Assembly: GCA_963555705.1 (NCBI GenBank) | Contig: OY743170.1 | Coordinates: 31,323,362-31,387,361, forward strand | Direction: 5' to 3' | DNA length: 64,000 nucleotides | DNA from: Ligustrum vulgare | Lineage: Eukaryota; Streptophyta; Magnoliopsida; Lamiales; Oleaceae | Shown here: positions 12,058 to 23,877 of the stretch, in pieces | Layout of the letters: each line of letters begins with the position of its first letter | Position numbering within the stretch: the stretch's first letter is position 1 | Made by a program: the position numbers and the translations under genes | The notes under the pieces: generated by a model | The model's input: only the letters and a program-made list of their open reading frames with translations | Database searches by the model: none | Told to the model about the DNA's origin: nothing

Positions 12058-12718
12058 TGTTAATGGGCAATCCCACCTGGGTGACAAAACGGCGACGTTT
12101 GGTGGAATTTATGGTTTGAGGTCGTATCATTGGATGACGATTAATAGGTCCGACCTGACATCCCCAGGCCGGACAACAATTAATCACCTCCGAGGAAAAG
12201 GGATCAAAGGCGGGCCCACATTCCGATCAGAATATGTCAGGTCGAAAAATACATCGTCATTCCCAGAGTGAAAAGATAAGGTCCAAGTTATATCCATCCA
12301 AGGTGGAAGGGACAGGTCGGATGTTGACTTGCAATGATTGAACGAGGTCATAACTACTTTCTTACATGGCAATTGAAACAGTTATTCGGACATGTAATCA
12401 GTTAGAACAGATAAAAGTCAACTACCTAGTCCTATGTAAGAGTTCAATTAGATTAGTTATGTGGTAATGTCAGGCAGTCAGGTATTGTAATAAGCCAGCT
12501 TATCCCTTTTTCCCTATAGATATAAGAGAAGATGGCTCATAAAAGGATCCCAATTGAGGCTGTTTAAAGCCAAATATAAAGATATTAAATCATACGTGAA
12601 GTCCAGTTCGGCAATTCCGAACTGAGGTTCACCTCTTACACTTACATTTTCGCTTTGCATAACTGATAATCACGTATTTCCTTGCTGATGTGGAATATTT
12701 ATATTTCAACCGTCAACA
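12058..12718 (+). mobile_element. 3' LTR of Tat element A
   Basis: Starts TGTTAATGGGCAATCC directly after a polypurine tract and ends CCGTCAACA. A TATA-like region (CCCTATAGATATAAGAGAAG, about 12514-12533) is followed by a plausible R region. The right flank CCAACTATTGATACATTA matches the copia LTR copy at 63797-63815, confirming the border. The partner 5' LTR is absent. Confidence 0.8.
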
Positions 12719-12750
12719 CCAACTATTGATACATTAACGATACATATGAT
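12719..12750. repeat. 32-bp island of copia LTR copy A between two insertions
   Basis: CCAACTATTGATACATTAACGATACATATGAT matches 63797 onward and joins, across the copia element, to 27398. It fixes the insertion points of the Tat element on its left and the copia element on its right. The last five bases, ATGAT, are the copia target duplication. Confidence 0.8.
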
Positions 12751-13180
12751 TGTTAAAACTAAATTTAATATAGATGATTGTTCATCTAAAATCCATAAAC
12801 ATCATGCTGTAATTATCGGATCGAAACTAAAGCGGAAGCATACCTGAATCTATTATTGTGTTTGATCGAACGGGATTATGACCTTCCAACTGATTCGTGG
12901 TTTTCTCCTTATTTTCTCCTCTGTTGATGGGGATGTAGAGAATTATGAAAAACCACGCTCAATTGGGGACCATGACCTGTATAAATAGCTGTAGGGCAGC
13001 TATCGTGTTTCAATGTTATTAAATTGGCCCCTCATCAATTTAAAACATTGAATCTGTCTCTACACTTTAATCTCACGACACTTAATACCCATTAGTCCTG
13101 AACAATCTTTAGTGGATCACTTTATTGACTAAATCCTTAAGATAACACCACACATTTTATTTTCTACATGTTTGGCCCCA
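12751..13180 (-). mobile_element. Copia 3' LTR, first part (continues at 20974-20995)
   Basis: TGTTAAAACTAAATTTAATA onward matches 26941 onward base for base apart from scattered substitutions. It breaks off at TTTGGCCCCA where the Athila element enters and resumes with CATTATTGAATTTTATCCAACA at 20974-20995. Confidence 0.92.
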
Positions 13181-14593
13181 TGATGCGAGTCGAAATACAC
13201 CAAAATAATAAATAATTCCTTACTCGCTAAATATTAATTAATAATGTAGTAGTGAGAGTAAGGGTCGATCCCACGAGGAACAAAAACTAATTTTAGTTGT
13301 TCGATCAATTAGAATGGAATTGGGGGTTTTGTTGTTTGAAATTGCTTGAATGAAACTATGCATAAAAATAAACAATTAAATATGACTAGAGAAATAATAT
13401 GAGAGGAAATCTTGTTCTCGGGTTCGGTTGTGCCCTCAATTAATGTTATACTTTTCCTTGTAACGTGTTTCTATTCCTAATTCAATTATCAATCATAAAT
13501 AATCAACAAGTTCTGATTATCTAAATTCTTCCTTATGTGTATTGATTCAAAACAAGTTCTTCGAACCAATTCTAGCCACGGACAATCCTAAACAAGCTCT
13601 TAGGATTTAATGCACGACTAGTATGAAAATTTAGAAGAATAGATTGAATTGGATCGTTAATTTCACAAGCTCGAATTAATCAATCCAAGTTGAATTATTA
13701 CTAAACCTGCACGAGATTTATTTGCTACTAAAGTAAAGATTCAATGACAATTACGGATCAAGAATCTAAACATAGCATATTCATGAATCTAAAGATCAAT
13801 AATCCAATTGGCCAAATTAAACTATTAATCAAATAAACTCAATTGAACATTCAAAACATAATAATCCAACAATTGAAATAAAGGAATAAATTCACGCTAC
13901 TAATTTGTAGGAAAAGAAAATAACATAATTAAATTGACACAACTTCCCCTTTGAACAAGATATGAAATTTAGCCTAGTATGGTTGTGGTAGATTCTTCAA
14001 GTTGCTTCATGAATTCCATTGTTGTTGATATTCTTGCTCTTGAAAATCTCCAAAGAATGCTCTGTATTTTTCTCTCAATTTTCCTCAATGTGTAGCCTCT
14101 TTCAAAAATAATAATAGTCTTTTTCTTGTCATGAAATTCCCTTTTTGTAGCCTCAATTTCGTGCCCTAACTTTGGGACCAAGAAATCCCAAATTATGGAA
14201 AGAATTGAAATAAGGAAATTTTTGACTTGAATAGTTACGGCCGTGACATTTCATTTACGGCCGTAAATGAGTTTCTGCATATTTCCCAAAAATTGAAGTT
14301 ACGGCCGTAACATATCCACTTACGGCCGTAAAGGGGTTTCTGCTGATTTTTGCACAACGATATGAAAACGTTTACGGCCGTGAATATATGTATTACGGCC
14401 GTAACGTATTTGCACCCAAGGTCCTCAATCTTCGATTTTAAGCGCATTTTGGTCATTTTTCCTTCTTTTCTCTTCCTTTGTGATCCTATACAATATAAAA
14501 CATAAAATGCATTAATAATACTTAGATAGAATCACATTATGGCATTTTCAAGGATATAAGTATATAAAATAAACGTTAATATAGCACTTATCA
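13181..14593 (-). mobile_element. Athila 3' LTR
   Basis: Near-identical to 19554-20968. It contains three pairs of the palindrome TTACGGCCGTAA or its TTACGGCCGTGA variant between 14234 and 14404. Confidence 0.9.
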
Positions 14594-16520
14594 AATCCCC
14601 CCACACTTGAACCATTGTTCGTCCTCGAACAAAGATTTGCAAAGAAAAGAATAGGATTCAAACAATAGATTACAATTTAGAGACTTGAGGTTGCAACCCA
14701 CTTATCTTTAACAAAAATGTCCCATTGCATAATCGGATTGTGTTAGTGTGTGCTAGAGATGCAATGCCTTTTATTTCCCATCCCAATCATGACTCGATAT
14801 GGTTTATTTCCTTGAACCTCTCGTGCTTGCTCACATCCCAACCATGTATGAGTGACTGCGAGGAGAATAATTTCGCCCAACTCCAGTGGGAATCGGTTGC
14901 GTAAACCGAGTTTTTCATGACGTGAATTCAGTCAACACAGTACCCCCGACCACATTCATAGCACCAACCCTAGACCAAGCAATTCAAACCACTCATAAGC
15001 ATATGTAATGGGTTTTAACACTCTCACAAGATATTTCTCTCGTCGCACAAAGTGTATAAGGGGTTGAATTTTCGCTCAGCTCTCTGCATGGATAAGTCAG
15101 TACCACAGATTGCCTAGATGTCATAACCGGAGCCAACAATAACACAAGTGCAAAGCGAATGTCTTTATTTGGTTGTAACGGGGCTTCGGGTCAGGTAGGA
15201 TAAAAGGATATATTTAGGCTGAGTCAAGAAGGAACTTCGCAAAACAAGTCAATTCATAATGACATTACTTCCTTCACCCCTTAATATGAACTTCATTGTT
15301 TCCCGCTACCCAACTTTGTTCAAACTTGAATCTCTTCTTTTCTTTTCTTTTCTCTTTTTTTTTTTCACAAGTTGAGTGTTTGATATCCTCAACTACTAAT
15401 TTTCATGGCTAAACTCCCTTTTCATTGCTTTTTCTCTTTCGATTATAGACTGCAACTTTTTTTTTTTTTTTTCAAATCATTACGCAGTCACCAATTGGCA
15501 CAAGATAGAATTTCAATCCCCTGAATTCAGTCCATTACACAACCATCGCCCAACACAAGATAACCATTTCAACTTCTTAGACTTAGACCATAGCACAATC
15601 CTCAATCAACAAAAGCTTTCGAATCCCTTCTTTATGGGTTCAAAACAAAGACAATGCGAAAGAAAAGGTATTCGCGGCTTGTATCGTGCCATCAAAGATT
15701 CAAAGAAAGGATAAGGCTCAAAGGGGCTTCTAATGGTCTATGTAGCAAGGTAGGCTCTTTTAACAAGTCAAATTTGGCTTAACCTATTGCCTTTGCTATA
15801 ATTTGCACTTGAATCAAGAAACTACAACGATATGCACAAGAAAGCACATCCAAGCATAACCCAACCATGTAGGACACACATCAAAGAATTACGAGCTTAT
15901 AAGTATTAAAAACAGCTCTTAGGCTCAAAAGCTCACGAATTATGGTTTTCATGTGTTTCTCCCATCCAATTATGAGTTATAGGTCATTGCTTGATCTTCA
16001 TTCCAAATCTAAATCCATTGGTCGAGGATAGTGGTTAAAAGTATTCAAACCATGACTACTCAAGTATAATAATTTCCGTTGGAATTGGGGCGCTCAGGCT
16101 TACACATGAAGGGTAATATGTCTATTTCTGTTTGGGTTGACTAGGTTGTAGACATCTAACAATTTTACAATTCAATTTCAACCTATTCGTGCAGGGTTAG
16201 GTGAGATCATCTCTATGTGCTCAATTAATATCCAATTATGCAATGATTTTTTTTTTTCAAAAAAAATGAACCAAAAGTGGGGTTGCTTCCTATCAAAGTA
16301 TGGTTTAGGACCTAAGTAGTATAGATAGGTAGCAAAAGTAGATAACAAGATTAAAATGGGTGCTGACTCAACATGAATTTAATGTTTCGACTACAGAAAG
16401 AAGATAAAGACATTAAGCTCACAATCAATTCAATTCCCCCCCCCCCCACACTTAGACAAAACAATGTCCTCATTGTAAAGCAAAACAATAAAAGGGAAAA
16501 AGAAAAGAAACTCCCTCGGT
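14594..16520 (-). other. Athila internal non-coding region next to the 3' LTR
   Basis: About 1.9 kb without a convincing reading frame on either strand. It begins with the polypurine tract and includes pyrimidine-rich runs (15330-15365, 15455-15475) and a C run near 16437-16448. In complete Athila elements the corresponding zone carries degenerate ORF2 or untranslated sequence; nothing recognisable remains here. Confidence 0.5.
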
Positions 16521-16706
16521 CTAATGTGGTGGTTGATCGGCACGGGGTCTCTGCAACTGTCGAATCTCCTCCCGAAGGGCTCTCTGCTCTTTTAGCATAA
16601 GTTGCTGATCTTCTTGCATGGCATTCAGCTGAGTTTGGAAGACTCGCATCAATTCCAGCATCTGCAGTTCAAAAGGGGTAGGAGCAGGGGTACGTGAGTG
16701 AAGCAA
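16521..16706 (-). CDS. Short coiled-coil frame in the Athila internal region
   Basis: A 61-codon minus-strand frame rich in Leu, Glu, Gln and Arg, with a regular heptad-like stretch (FELQMLELMRVFQTQLNAMQ). It lies between the palindrome cluster and the 3' non-coding zone, outside gag and pol. I recognise no family. It may be a remnant of a downstream Athila ORF or chance. The frame is closed by a stop just after the QPPH end. Confidence 0.25.
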   Translation of the reverse strand: MLHSRTPAPTPFELQMLELMRVFQTQLNAMQEDQQLMLKEQRALREEIRQLQRPRADQPPH

Positions 16707-16736
16707 TTTTTTTTTTTTTGAAATGTGAAATTTCTG

Positions 16737-16905
16737 GAATTACGGCTGTAAATGTCTCACTGACGGCCGTAAGTCCTAATCTGAAAAAAATAGCAAGCAT
16801 CCACTACGGCCGTAAAATCAAGTCTCACGGCCGTAAGTTGGCCTCTGAATAAATTTACTGGAATTGTGTTACGGTCGTACTTGAGTACCTTACGGCCGTA
16901 ACAAG
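16737..16905 (-). repeat. Second cluster of ACGGCCGTAA palindromes (internal Athila)
   Basis: Six motifs of the form (T)TACGGCCGTAA or one-base variants (ACGGCTGTAA, ACGGTCGTAC) occur in three pairs. The members of each pair are about 20-30 bp apart. This is the same architecture as the clusters in the LTRs, but outside them. Confidence 0.8.
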
Positions 16906-17075
16906 GCCACTGATTTTTTTTTTTTATAATAAATATGAGAATGAAATGACTAAATGAAATAAAACAAAAATGAAAATACGAAAATAAAGGGTTGAGGGGA
17001 TAAAGAAACTCCCTCCTCGGGTTGCCTCCCGAGCAGCGCCTTTGTTTACAGTCGTTGGCTCGACCGAGTCCTTTT

Positions 17076-17882
17076 TCAACCGGGATTAGGTGGATTTTCA
17101 AAGCTCAACTTCTTTTTCATATTTTTTATTAGGGCCTGCAAAATAGGGGGAAACTTCTCATCAGCTACTGGTAGGGTGGTACAAAAGTTTTCACTTGGTT
17201 GTGATGGCTTTGGACAATCATTAAGCTCAGCAACAGTTTCCTGAAATGGAGAATAACTCACAACAGTAGAATGAACTTTGTTAGCATCATTAATGTGTTT
17301 CATGGAGTCATAAGTATTGAACTTAACAATTTCATTATCAAACTCCATGGTAAGTATACCATCACTAACATATATCTTAGTTTTCGATGTTTTTAGGAAT
17401 GGTCTGCCTAACAAAATAGGAGTGGGGTTTGGAGAGTGATCATCATTCATGTCTAACACATAAAAATCTGCTGGAAACACTAAACCCCCTACTTGTACTA
17501 AAACATCTTCAACTACCCCATCCGGATATGCATTGGAACGGTCGGCTAGTTGAATGATAACACTAGTTTCAGTCATTTTAGCAAGTTTCAATGAAGTGTA
17601 CGTAGATCTAGGCATTACATTTATGGATGCTCCTAGGTCTATCAATGCACGATCTATCCTAGTGTTACCTATTTGACAGGGTATGGTAAACATACCTGGA
17701 TCCTTGCACTTGGGAGGCAATTTTCTTTGAAAAAGTGCAGACACGGATTCACCCATTCTTACCATCTCATTTCCATTTAGCTTTCTCTTATTGGTGCACA
17801 GATCCTTCAAAAACTTTGCATATCGGGGAACTTGTTTGATGGCATCCAATAATGGAATGTTGATTTCCACTTTCCTGAACAT
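17076..17882 (-). pseudogene. Athila aspartic protease domain
   Basis: The 268-codon segment starts with the gag-pro linker (VEINIPLLDAIKQVPRYAKFLKDLC), which is characteristic of Athila polyproteins. It has the retropepsin core FTIPCQIGNTRIDRALIDLGASINVMP; in D-L-G-A-S the catalytic Asp is kept. It then has a PILLGRPFLKTSKT motif. It is in the same frame as gag but separated by a TAG at 17883-17885. It ends at a TGA (17076-17078) where RT coding would normally follow, so pro is the last domain. Confidence 0.8.
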
Positions 17883-17993
17883 CTACATTATATCCTTTTC
17901 CTTGCCCTCCTTAGTCGCTTTTGCTAACCTTCCAGGAAAAGGAGGTGGAGTCAATTTAGCAATTGAGTTAAAGTTGGATTTTACCTGCGAGTT

Positions 17994-18638
17994 TTACGAA
18001 GTGCTGTTTTTCTTTCCGATCCCTTCCTTTTCATCTTCATCCATTTCAGGTGCAGCCGGTTCCAATTGCGGACCCTCAATTTCCTTCCCGCTCCGGAGAG
18101 TTATGGCGCTCACGTTTTTGGGATTCACCTCGGGCTGTGATGGTAGCTTCCCTCCAGATTGTGCCTCCAATCTATTTATGGCAATGGCCATTTGGCTCAT
18201 TTGATTTTCCAGATTTTGAATGCTTGACTTGGTATCCTGTTGGAATTGCATCGTGTTAGTTGCCAACATCTTAACCATATCCTCAAGAGACATACCTGAA
18301 TTTTGAGGTTTTTGTTGATATTGCCCCTGAGATTTGTTGGAGGGGAAACCTGGGGGTTTGTTATTTCCGTAGCTCAGGTTGGGGTGATCTCTCCACCCGG
18401 GGTTGTACGTGTTTGAATATGGGTTGTACTGTTTCCTTTGAAATGGAAACCCTTCTGCGGCCTTTACCTGTTCATTATTGTCTTCTTGCAATACCGGACA
18501 TGTATCCGTTGGATGTCCAAAGTTCGAACAGATTCCACAGGCTTTGGCTTGCTTCGAATTCCCTACAGCAAGCTGCTTAACAAGATTCGTCAGTTCATAT
18601 AATTGACCTTCAATATTGGAACTATTTACCTCGTTCAC
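17994..18638 (-). pseudogene. Athila gag C-terminal half with CCHC zinc knuckle
   Basis: 214 codons in frame with the N-terminal gag part (18663-19424) after an in-frame TAA at 18663-18665. It contains the RNA-binding knuckle C-x2-C-x4-H-x4-C (CGICSNFGHPTDTC), a Gln/Asn/Pro-rich linker, and a helix ending SVSAITLRSGKE-like (here NVSAITLRSGKEI), a signature of the gag-pro junction. It closes at a TAA (17994-17996). The family role is RNA packaging in virus-like particles. Confidence 0.8.
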
Positions 18639-18662
18639 ACGGCGGACTTGGGAATCTCGGGT

Positions 18663-19424
18663 TTAATTGAATTGCTGAGTATTTTCTGCCATATTAGAGA
18701 TTAAAGCTCGCGCTTGTTCCGGCGTCTTGTCCATCAGTGCTCCTCCACTTGCGGCATCTATCATGTTTCTATCCATCGGTGCTAAGCCTTCGTAGAAATA
18801 CTGCACCAGGAGTTGCTCACTGATCTGGTGGTGGGGGCAGCTCGAAATAAGTTTCTTGAAGCGCTCCCAGTACTCATATAATGTCTCGCCATTGCTTTGG
18901 CGAACCCCGCAAATCTCCTTCCGGATTGTCCCCGCCCTAGATGCAGGGAAGTATTTTTCCAAAAAGAGTCTTTTCATGTCGTTCCAAGTAGTAACTGTTC
19001 CTGATGGTAGGCAATAGAGCCAGTCGGTGGCGGCATCCTTCAATGAGAATGGGAAGGCTCTCATTTTTATTTGCTCCTCGGTAATGCCCGTGGGCCTCAT
19101 ACTGTCGCAAACCACATGGAACTCCTTTAAATGTCTATATGGATCTTCACCGGCTTGTCCCCGAAAAGTAGGTAGAAGGTGGATCAACCCGGATTTTAGC
19201 TCAAAGGTTCTTCCTTCTTCTACCGTTGGAAAAGTGATACATAAGGGCCGTTGAGCCACATCGGGAGTAGCCAGTTGTTTAAGAGTTCTGTTGTCGATGT
19301 TGTTAGCTACCATTTGTCGTGCTGCTCTCCTTTGCTGTCGAAAAGTTCTCTCAATTTCTGGGTCACGATCAAAAAGTTCACAATTAGTTGACCGAATTTT
19401 AAGCATATAAGCAAAGGAGCACAA
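18663..19424 (-). pseudogene. Athila gag N-terminal half (retrotransposon gag domain)
   Basis: 253 codons with the classical gag core: GEDPYRHLKEFHVVCDSM, FPFSLKDAATDWLYCLPSGTVTTWNDMKRLFLEKYFPASR, and ISEQLLVQYFYEGL. This is the capsid-like domain that assembles particles. One nonsense codon (TAA, 18663-18665) separates it from the rest of gag. Three stops in one frame (18663, 17994, 17883) and no frameshift suggest decay by point mutation only. Confidence 0.85.
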
Positions 19425-19529
19425 AAATATTTTTTTTTTGTTTTTTGAAAAATTATAGAAATAAAGTGAAAATAAAAAATGCAGAAAAAATAAAATTTTA
19501 ATTGATTAAACACAAAATTGGTTAACCGT

Positions 19530-19547
19530 TCCCCGACAACGGCGCCA
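19530..19547 (-). other. Athila primer binding site (tRNA-Asp type)
   Basis: Minus strand TGGCGCCGTTGTCGGGGA, six bases inside the 5' LTR border at 19554. It is complementary to the 3' end of plant tRNA-Asp as used by Athila elements (known for the lineage; I did not align a tRNA). Confidence 0.85.
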
Positions 19548-19553
19548 AAAATT

Positions 19554-20968
19554 TGATGCGAGTCACAATAAACCAAAATAATAAATAATTCCTTACTCGC
19601 TAAATATTAATTAATAATGTAGTAGTGAGAGTAAGGGTCGATCCCACGAGGAACAGAAACTAATTTTAGTTGTTCGATCAATTAGAATGGAATGGGGGGG
19701 TTTTGTTGTTTGAAATTGCTTGAATGAAAACTATGCATAAAAATAAACAATTAAATATGACTAGAGAAATAATATGAGAGGAAATCTTGTTCTCGGGTTC
19801 GGTTGTGCCCTCAATTAATGTTATACTTTTCCTTGTAACGTGTTTCTATTCCTAATTCAATTATCAATCATAAATAATCAACAAGTTCTGATTATCTAAA
19901 TTCTTCCTTATGTGTATTGATTCAAAACAAGTTCTTCGAACTAATTCTAGCCACGGACAATCCTAAACAAGCTCTTAGGATTTAATGCACGACTAGTATG
20001 AAAATTTAGAAGAATAGATTGAATTGGATCGTTAATTTCACAAGCTCGAATTAATCAATCCAAGTTGAATTATAACTAAACCTGCACGAGATTTATTTGC
20101 TACTAAAGTAAAGATTCAATGACAATTACGGATCAAGAATCTAAACATAGCATATTCATGAATCTAAAGATCAATAATCCAATTGGCCAAATTAAACTAT
20201 TAATCAAATAAACTCAATTGAACATTCAAAACATAATAATCCAACAATTGAAATAAAGGAATAAATTCACGCTACTAATTTGTAGGAAAAGAAAATAACA
20301 TAATTAAATTGACACAACTTCCCCTTTGAACAAGATATGAAATTTAGCCTAGTATGGTTGTGGTAGATTCTTCAAGTTGCTTCATGAATTCCATTGTTGT
20401 TGATATTCTTGCTCTTGAAAATCTCCAAAGAATGCTCTGTATTTTTCTCTCAATTTTCCTCAATGTGTAGCCTCTTTCAAAAATAATAATAGTCTTTTTC
20501 TTGTCATGAAATTCCCTTTTTGTAGCCTCAATTTCGTGCCCTAACTTTGGAACCAAGAAATCCCAAATTATGGAAAGAATTGAAATAAGGAAATTTTTGA
20601 CTTGAATAGTTACGGCCGTGACATTTCATTTACGGCCGTAAATGAGTTTCTGCATATTTCCCAAAAATTGAAGTTACGGCCGTAACATATCCACTTACGG
20701 CCGTAAAGGGGTTTCTGCTGATTTTTGCACAACGATATGAAAACGTTTACGGCCGTGAATATATGTATTACGGCCGTAACGTATTTGCACCCAAGGTCCT
20801 CAATCTTCGATTTTAAGCGCATTTTGGTCATTTTTCCTTCTTTTCTCTTCCTTTGTGATCCTATACAATATAAAACATAAAATGCATTAATAATACTTAG
20901 ATAGAATCACATTATGGCATTTTCAAGGATATAAGTGTATAAAATAAACGTTAATATAGCACTTATCA
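19554..20968 (-). mobile_element. Athila 5' LTR
   Basis: Counterpart of 13181-14593, with the same three palindrome pairs at 20610-20781. Differences seen include GAGTCACAATAAACC against GAGTCGAAATACACC near the start and a G-run length change near 19694. Confidence 0.9.
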
Positions 20969-20973
20969 CCCCA

Positions 20974-20995
20974 CATTATTGAATTTTATCCAACA
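20974..20995 (-). mobile_element. Copia 3' LTR, remaining 22 bp
   Basis: CATTATTGAATTTTATCCAACA equals the end of the copia 5' LTR (27371-27392) and is followed by ATCTCCCACTGGGCC, the element's polypurine tract on the minus strand. Confidence 0.88.
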
Positions 20996-21409
20996 ATCTC
21001 CCACTGGGCCATACATATATCCTTAAAAATGTGTACAACCTTATGCACTCAAAAATTTGCTATCATTATTAAGGGTATTTCCAAACAATCTCGTCCATCA
21101 ATCATATCAATATAGGATCGAAGTGACTTTCGTTACATTAATCGTAACTAAATCCATCAATGGTCATGTATACCAATACAACCAAATGACATAGATCAAT
21201 CATGAGTGTGTAGTATGAAAATTACATGTTATGTGATCCAAACATGCCTATTTTCAATTAGTCCGACTTTATTCCTTAGGTGAGATCAATATCAAACATA
21301 ATGTAACAGAGTAGAATGAACTGAATACTTTATTTCTGTACAGAAAATTATCCAAATACACAAATGTGTCCAAAACTAAAACATAAAGCAACCAAAATAC
21401 AAACTCCCA

Positions 21410-22933
21410 CTAAATCATGATATCCTCAAGAAATATTACACCCATACGAGCAGTGTGCTCGTGAAAGACATTGGGTGCTAATCCCTTCGTAATCGGATCC
21501 GCAATCATGGAGTTTGTCCCAATATGCTCTATGGAAATCTGTCTACTCTGTACCCTTTCTTTCACAACCAGGAACTTAATGTCAATGTGTTTTGACTTAG
21601 TTGAACTCCTGTTTTTATTGGAATATAGCACTGCAGAGTTATTATCAAAATATAACTTTAATGGTCTTTCAATTGCATTCAGAATGCGCAGCCCGGTGAC
21701 AAAATTTCGCAGCCATATCCCATGATTAGATGCCTCATAACAAGCTACAAATTCTGCTGCCATAGTGGAAGAAGCTACGAGTGTTTGCTTAGCACTCCTC
21801 CAAGAAATGGCTCCTCCAGCTAGCAGGTATATGTAGCCTGATGTGGATCTTCTACTATCTTGGCATCCCGCAAAATCAGAATCGGAGTATCCTACGATCT
21901 CTAACTGATCCGATCTGTTGTATGTAAGCATGCAATCTCTTTTTCTCTTCAAGTACCTCATAACCCTCTTTGCTGCTTTCCAATGATCCATCCCAGGGTT
22001 ACTTAAATATCTGCCTAGCATTCCAACACTGAACGCTATGTCTGGACGTGTACAAACTTGAGCATACATCAGACTCCCAACAGCTGATGCATAGGGAATC
22101 TTTTGCATTTCCTTAACTTCAAGATTATTTTTCGGGTACTGATTGAGACTAAATTTGTCTCCCTTAGCAACAGGGGTGTCCCCTGGTTTACTATCCTGCA
22201 TGCCAAACCTTATAAGAACTTTATCGATATAGCTCTTTTGTGATAATCCAAGAATACCCCGAGAGCGGTCCCGGTGTATCTGAATTCCTAATACGAAAGA
22301 GGCATCCCCAAGATCTTTCATCTCAAAATTCTTTGACAAGAAGCTCTTGGTTTCGTGCAACATGCCTATATCATTAGTGGCAAGCAGTATGTCATCGACA
22401 TATAAAACCAGGAAAATATGCTTACTCCCACTGAACATGTGATACACACAATCATCAACAACATTTATCTCGAAACCAAACGAGATGATCAATTGATGAA
22501 ATTTGTAGTACCACTGACGGGAAGCTTGCTTGAGTCCATAGATAGATTTCTTTAATTTAAAAATCATATTCTTCGAGTCTCCTGACACGAAGTTTTCTGG
22601 TTGCACCATATAGATCGTCTCATCAATGTCTCCATTGAGAAACGCCGTCTTTACATCCATCTGATGTAACTCAAGGTTAAAATGTGCAACAAGTGCCATG
22701 ACTGTCCTGAAAGAGTCTTTCGTTGAAACTAGAGAGAAAGTCTCTTTGAAGTCAATACCTTCCTTTTGTGTAAAGCCTTTAGCTACAAGACGAGCCTTAT
22801 ATCTTTCCACATTACCTTTCGAATCCCTTTTGGTTTTAAAAATCCATTTACAACCAATGGGTTTCGCACCTTCTGGTAATGGGACAAGATCCCAAACTTT
22901 ATTGTCTTGCGTAGACTTATACTCCTCATTCAT
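21410..22933 (-). pseudogene. Copia reverse transcriptase and RNase H, long open segment
   Basis: 507 uninterrupted codons. RT motifs: WIFKTKRDSKG near residues 30-40, DVKTAFLNG at 93-101 with the first catalytic Asp, SIYGLKQASRQW at 130-141, and LYVDDIL at 177-183 with the Asp pair. RNase H follows with YSDSDFAGC, RRSTSGY, SSTMAAEFVA and NSAV blocks, ending near the polypurine tract. This would copy the RNA into cDNA. It is fused in frame to the upstream polyprotein but cut from it by a TAG at 22943-22945, where the family has Trp before ID(A/V)MNEE. The domain itself looks intact. Confidence 0.9.
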
Positions 22934-22942
22934 GACATCAAT

Positions 22943-23875
22943 CTACTTTTGAGAGTTAGAACCCTTCATGGCCTGATGAAAATTGATTGGATCATCTTCC
23001 ATCATTCCATTATTTTCCTCATGAACTTGGAGAAATACTATATAGTCATCCGAAATAGCATTTTTCCTTTCTCGAGTGGATCTCCTTAATGGTATTGTTT
23101 GTTGAGGTTGTTGAGTTTGTACTTCTGGATTTTGGATGAGAGTTTCTTCAACATTATCATGCTGAGTTTTCGGATATTCTTCTTGATCAATGACAGGTAT
23201 AGAAACCTGCACATTGTCAAAAGTAACAGTAGGAATTGAAATCGATCATTCCTCAGCTTCTTCCTCAAAGATAATGTCTCTAACCTTATTTCTCTCCCCA
23301 AACTCAACATCCTCAAAAAATGTTGCAATTCCCGTTTCAAAAATTGACTTAAGCGTGGGATTATAAAATTTGTAGCCCCTTGATTGCTCAGAATAACCAA
23401 TAAAGTAGCTGCTAACAGTTTTGGAGTCCAATTTATCTTCATGCGGCCTATAAGGCCTTGCCTCAGCTGGACATTCCCAAATGTGGAAATGCTTTAGACT
23501 GGGCTTTCTGCCTGTCCAAGGCTCATAAGGTGTTTTAGCAGTAGCTTTAGTTGGTACTCTATTCAGAATATAAGCTGCAGTCTTTAATGCTTCTCCCCAG
23601 AGTGATTTTGGTAAAGTAGAATGACTAATCATACTCCTTACCATATCCTTAAGAGTCCTGTTTCGTCTTTCAGCTACACCATTCATGCTAGGAGAACCTG
23701 GCATGGTGTACTGTGGGACGATTCCACATTCCTCTAGGGATTTGGCAAATGGTCCTAGACGTTGTTCACCTGAATCGTCATATCTGCCGTAGTACTCACC
23801 ACCACGATTAGACCTAACGTTTTTAATTTTCTTGTTGAGTTGATTCTCAACTTCAGCTTTGAAAACTTTGAACAT
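22943..23875 (-). pseudogene. Copia integrase C-terminal half and linker to RT
   Basis: From 23875 the frame encodes the second half of the integrase core ([14 protein letters not shown] with the second Asp context, [16 protein letters not shown] with the catalytic Glu). The copia-specific [17 protein letters not shown] and [17 protein letters not shown] segments follow. A TGA at 23246-23248 interrupts the linker, which continues in the same frame through LRRSTRERKNAISDDYIVFLQ to a TAG at 22943. A one-base loss near 23885 separates it from the upstream frame. Confidence 0.85.
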
Positions 23876-23877
23876 GT

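Larger units (their letters stand above)
4497..12718 (+). mobile_element. 5'-truncated Tat-lineage Ty3/gypsy retrotransposon (element A)
   Basis: Order on the plus strand: end of gag, protease, RT, RNase H, a second RNase H, integrase, tandem repeat, an antisense ORF block, polypurine tract, 3' LTR. The paired RNase H domains and the antisense ORF are typical of the Tat lineage. The 5' LTR, PBS and most of gag are missing: host-type sequence ending TTGCCAA (4490-4496) runs directly into gag. The right flank begins CCAAC (12719), as expected if the duplication was CCAAC and a deletion started inside its left copy. Every pol domain has stops or frameshifts, so the element is dead. Confidence 0.85.
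13181..20968 (-). mobile_element. Athila-type Ty3/gypsy derivative lacking RT and integrase
   Basis: LTRs of 1413 bp (13181-14593, 3') and 1415 bp (19554-20968, 5') start TGATGCGAGTC and end CACTTATCA. The duplication CCCCA (13176-13180 and 20969-20973) is perfect. The PBS at 19530-19547 (minus TGGCGCCGTTGTCGGGGA) is the tRNA-Asp type used by Athila, and the polypurine tract GTGTGGGGGGATT (minus) abuts the 3' LTR at 14594-14606. The minus strand encodes gag and an aspartic protease, then goes straight into Athila-like 3' non-coding sequence. The whole RT, RNase H and integrase region is missing. The LTRs encode identical short frames, so the insertion is young and was probably mobilised by a helper. 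Confidence 0.92.

Noticed and set aside
13969..14456. Two 70-73-codon frames present in both Athila LTRs
   Set aside because: They are shared only because the LTRs are near-identical. The second is largely the palindrome cluster read as protein.
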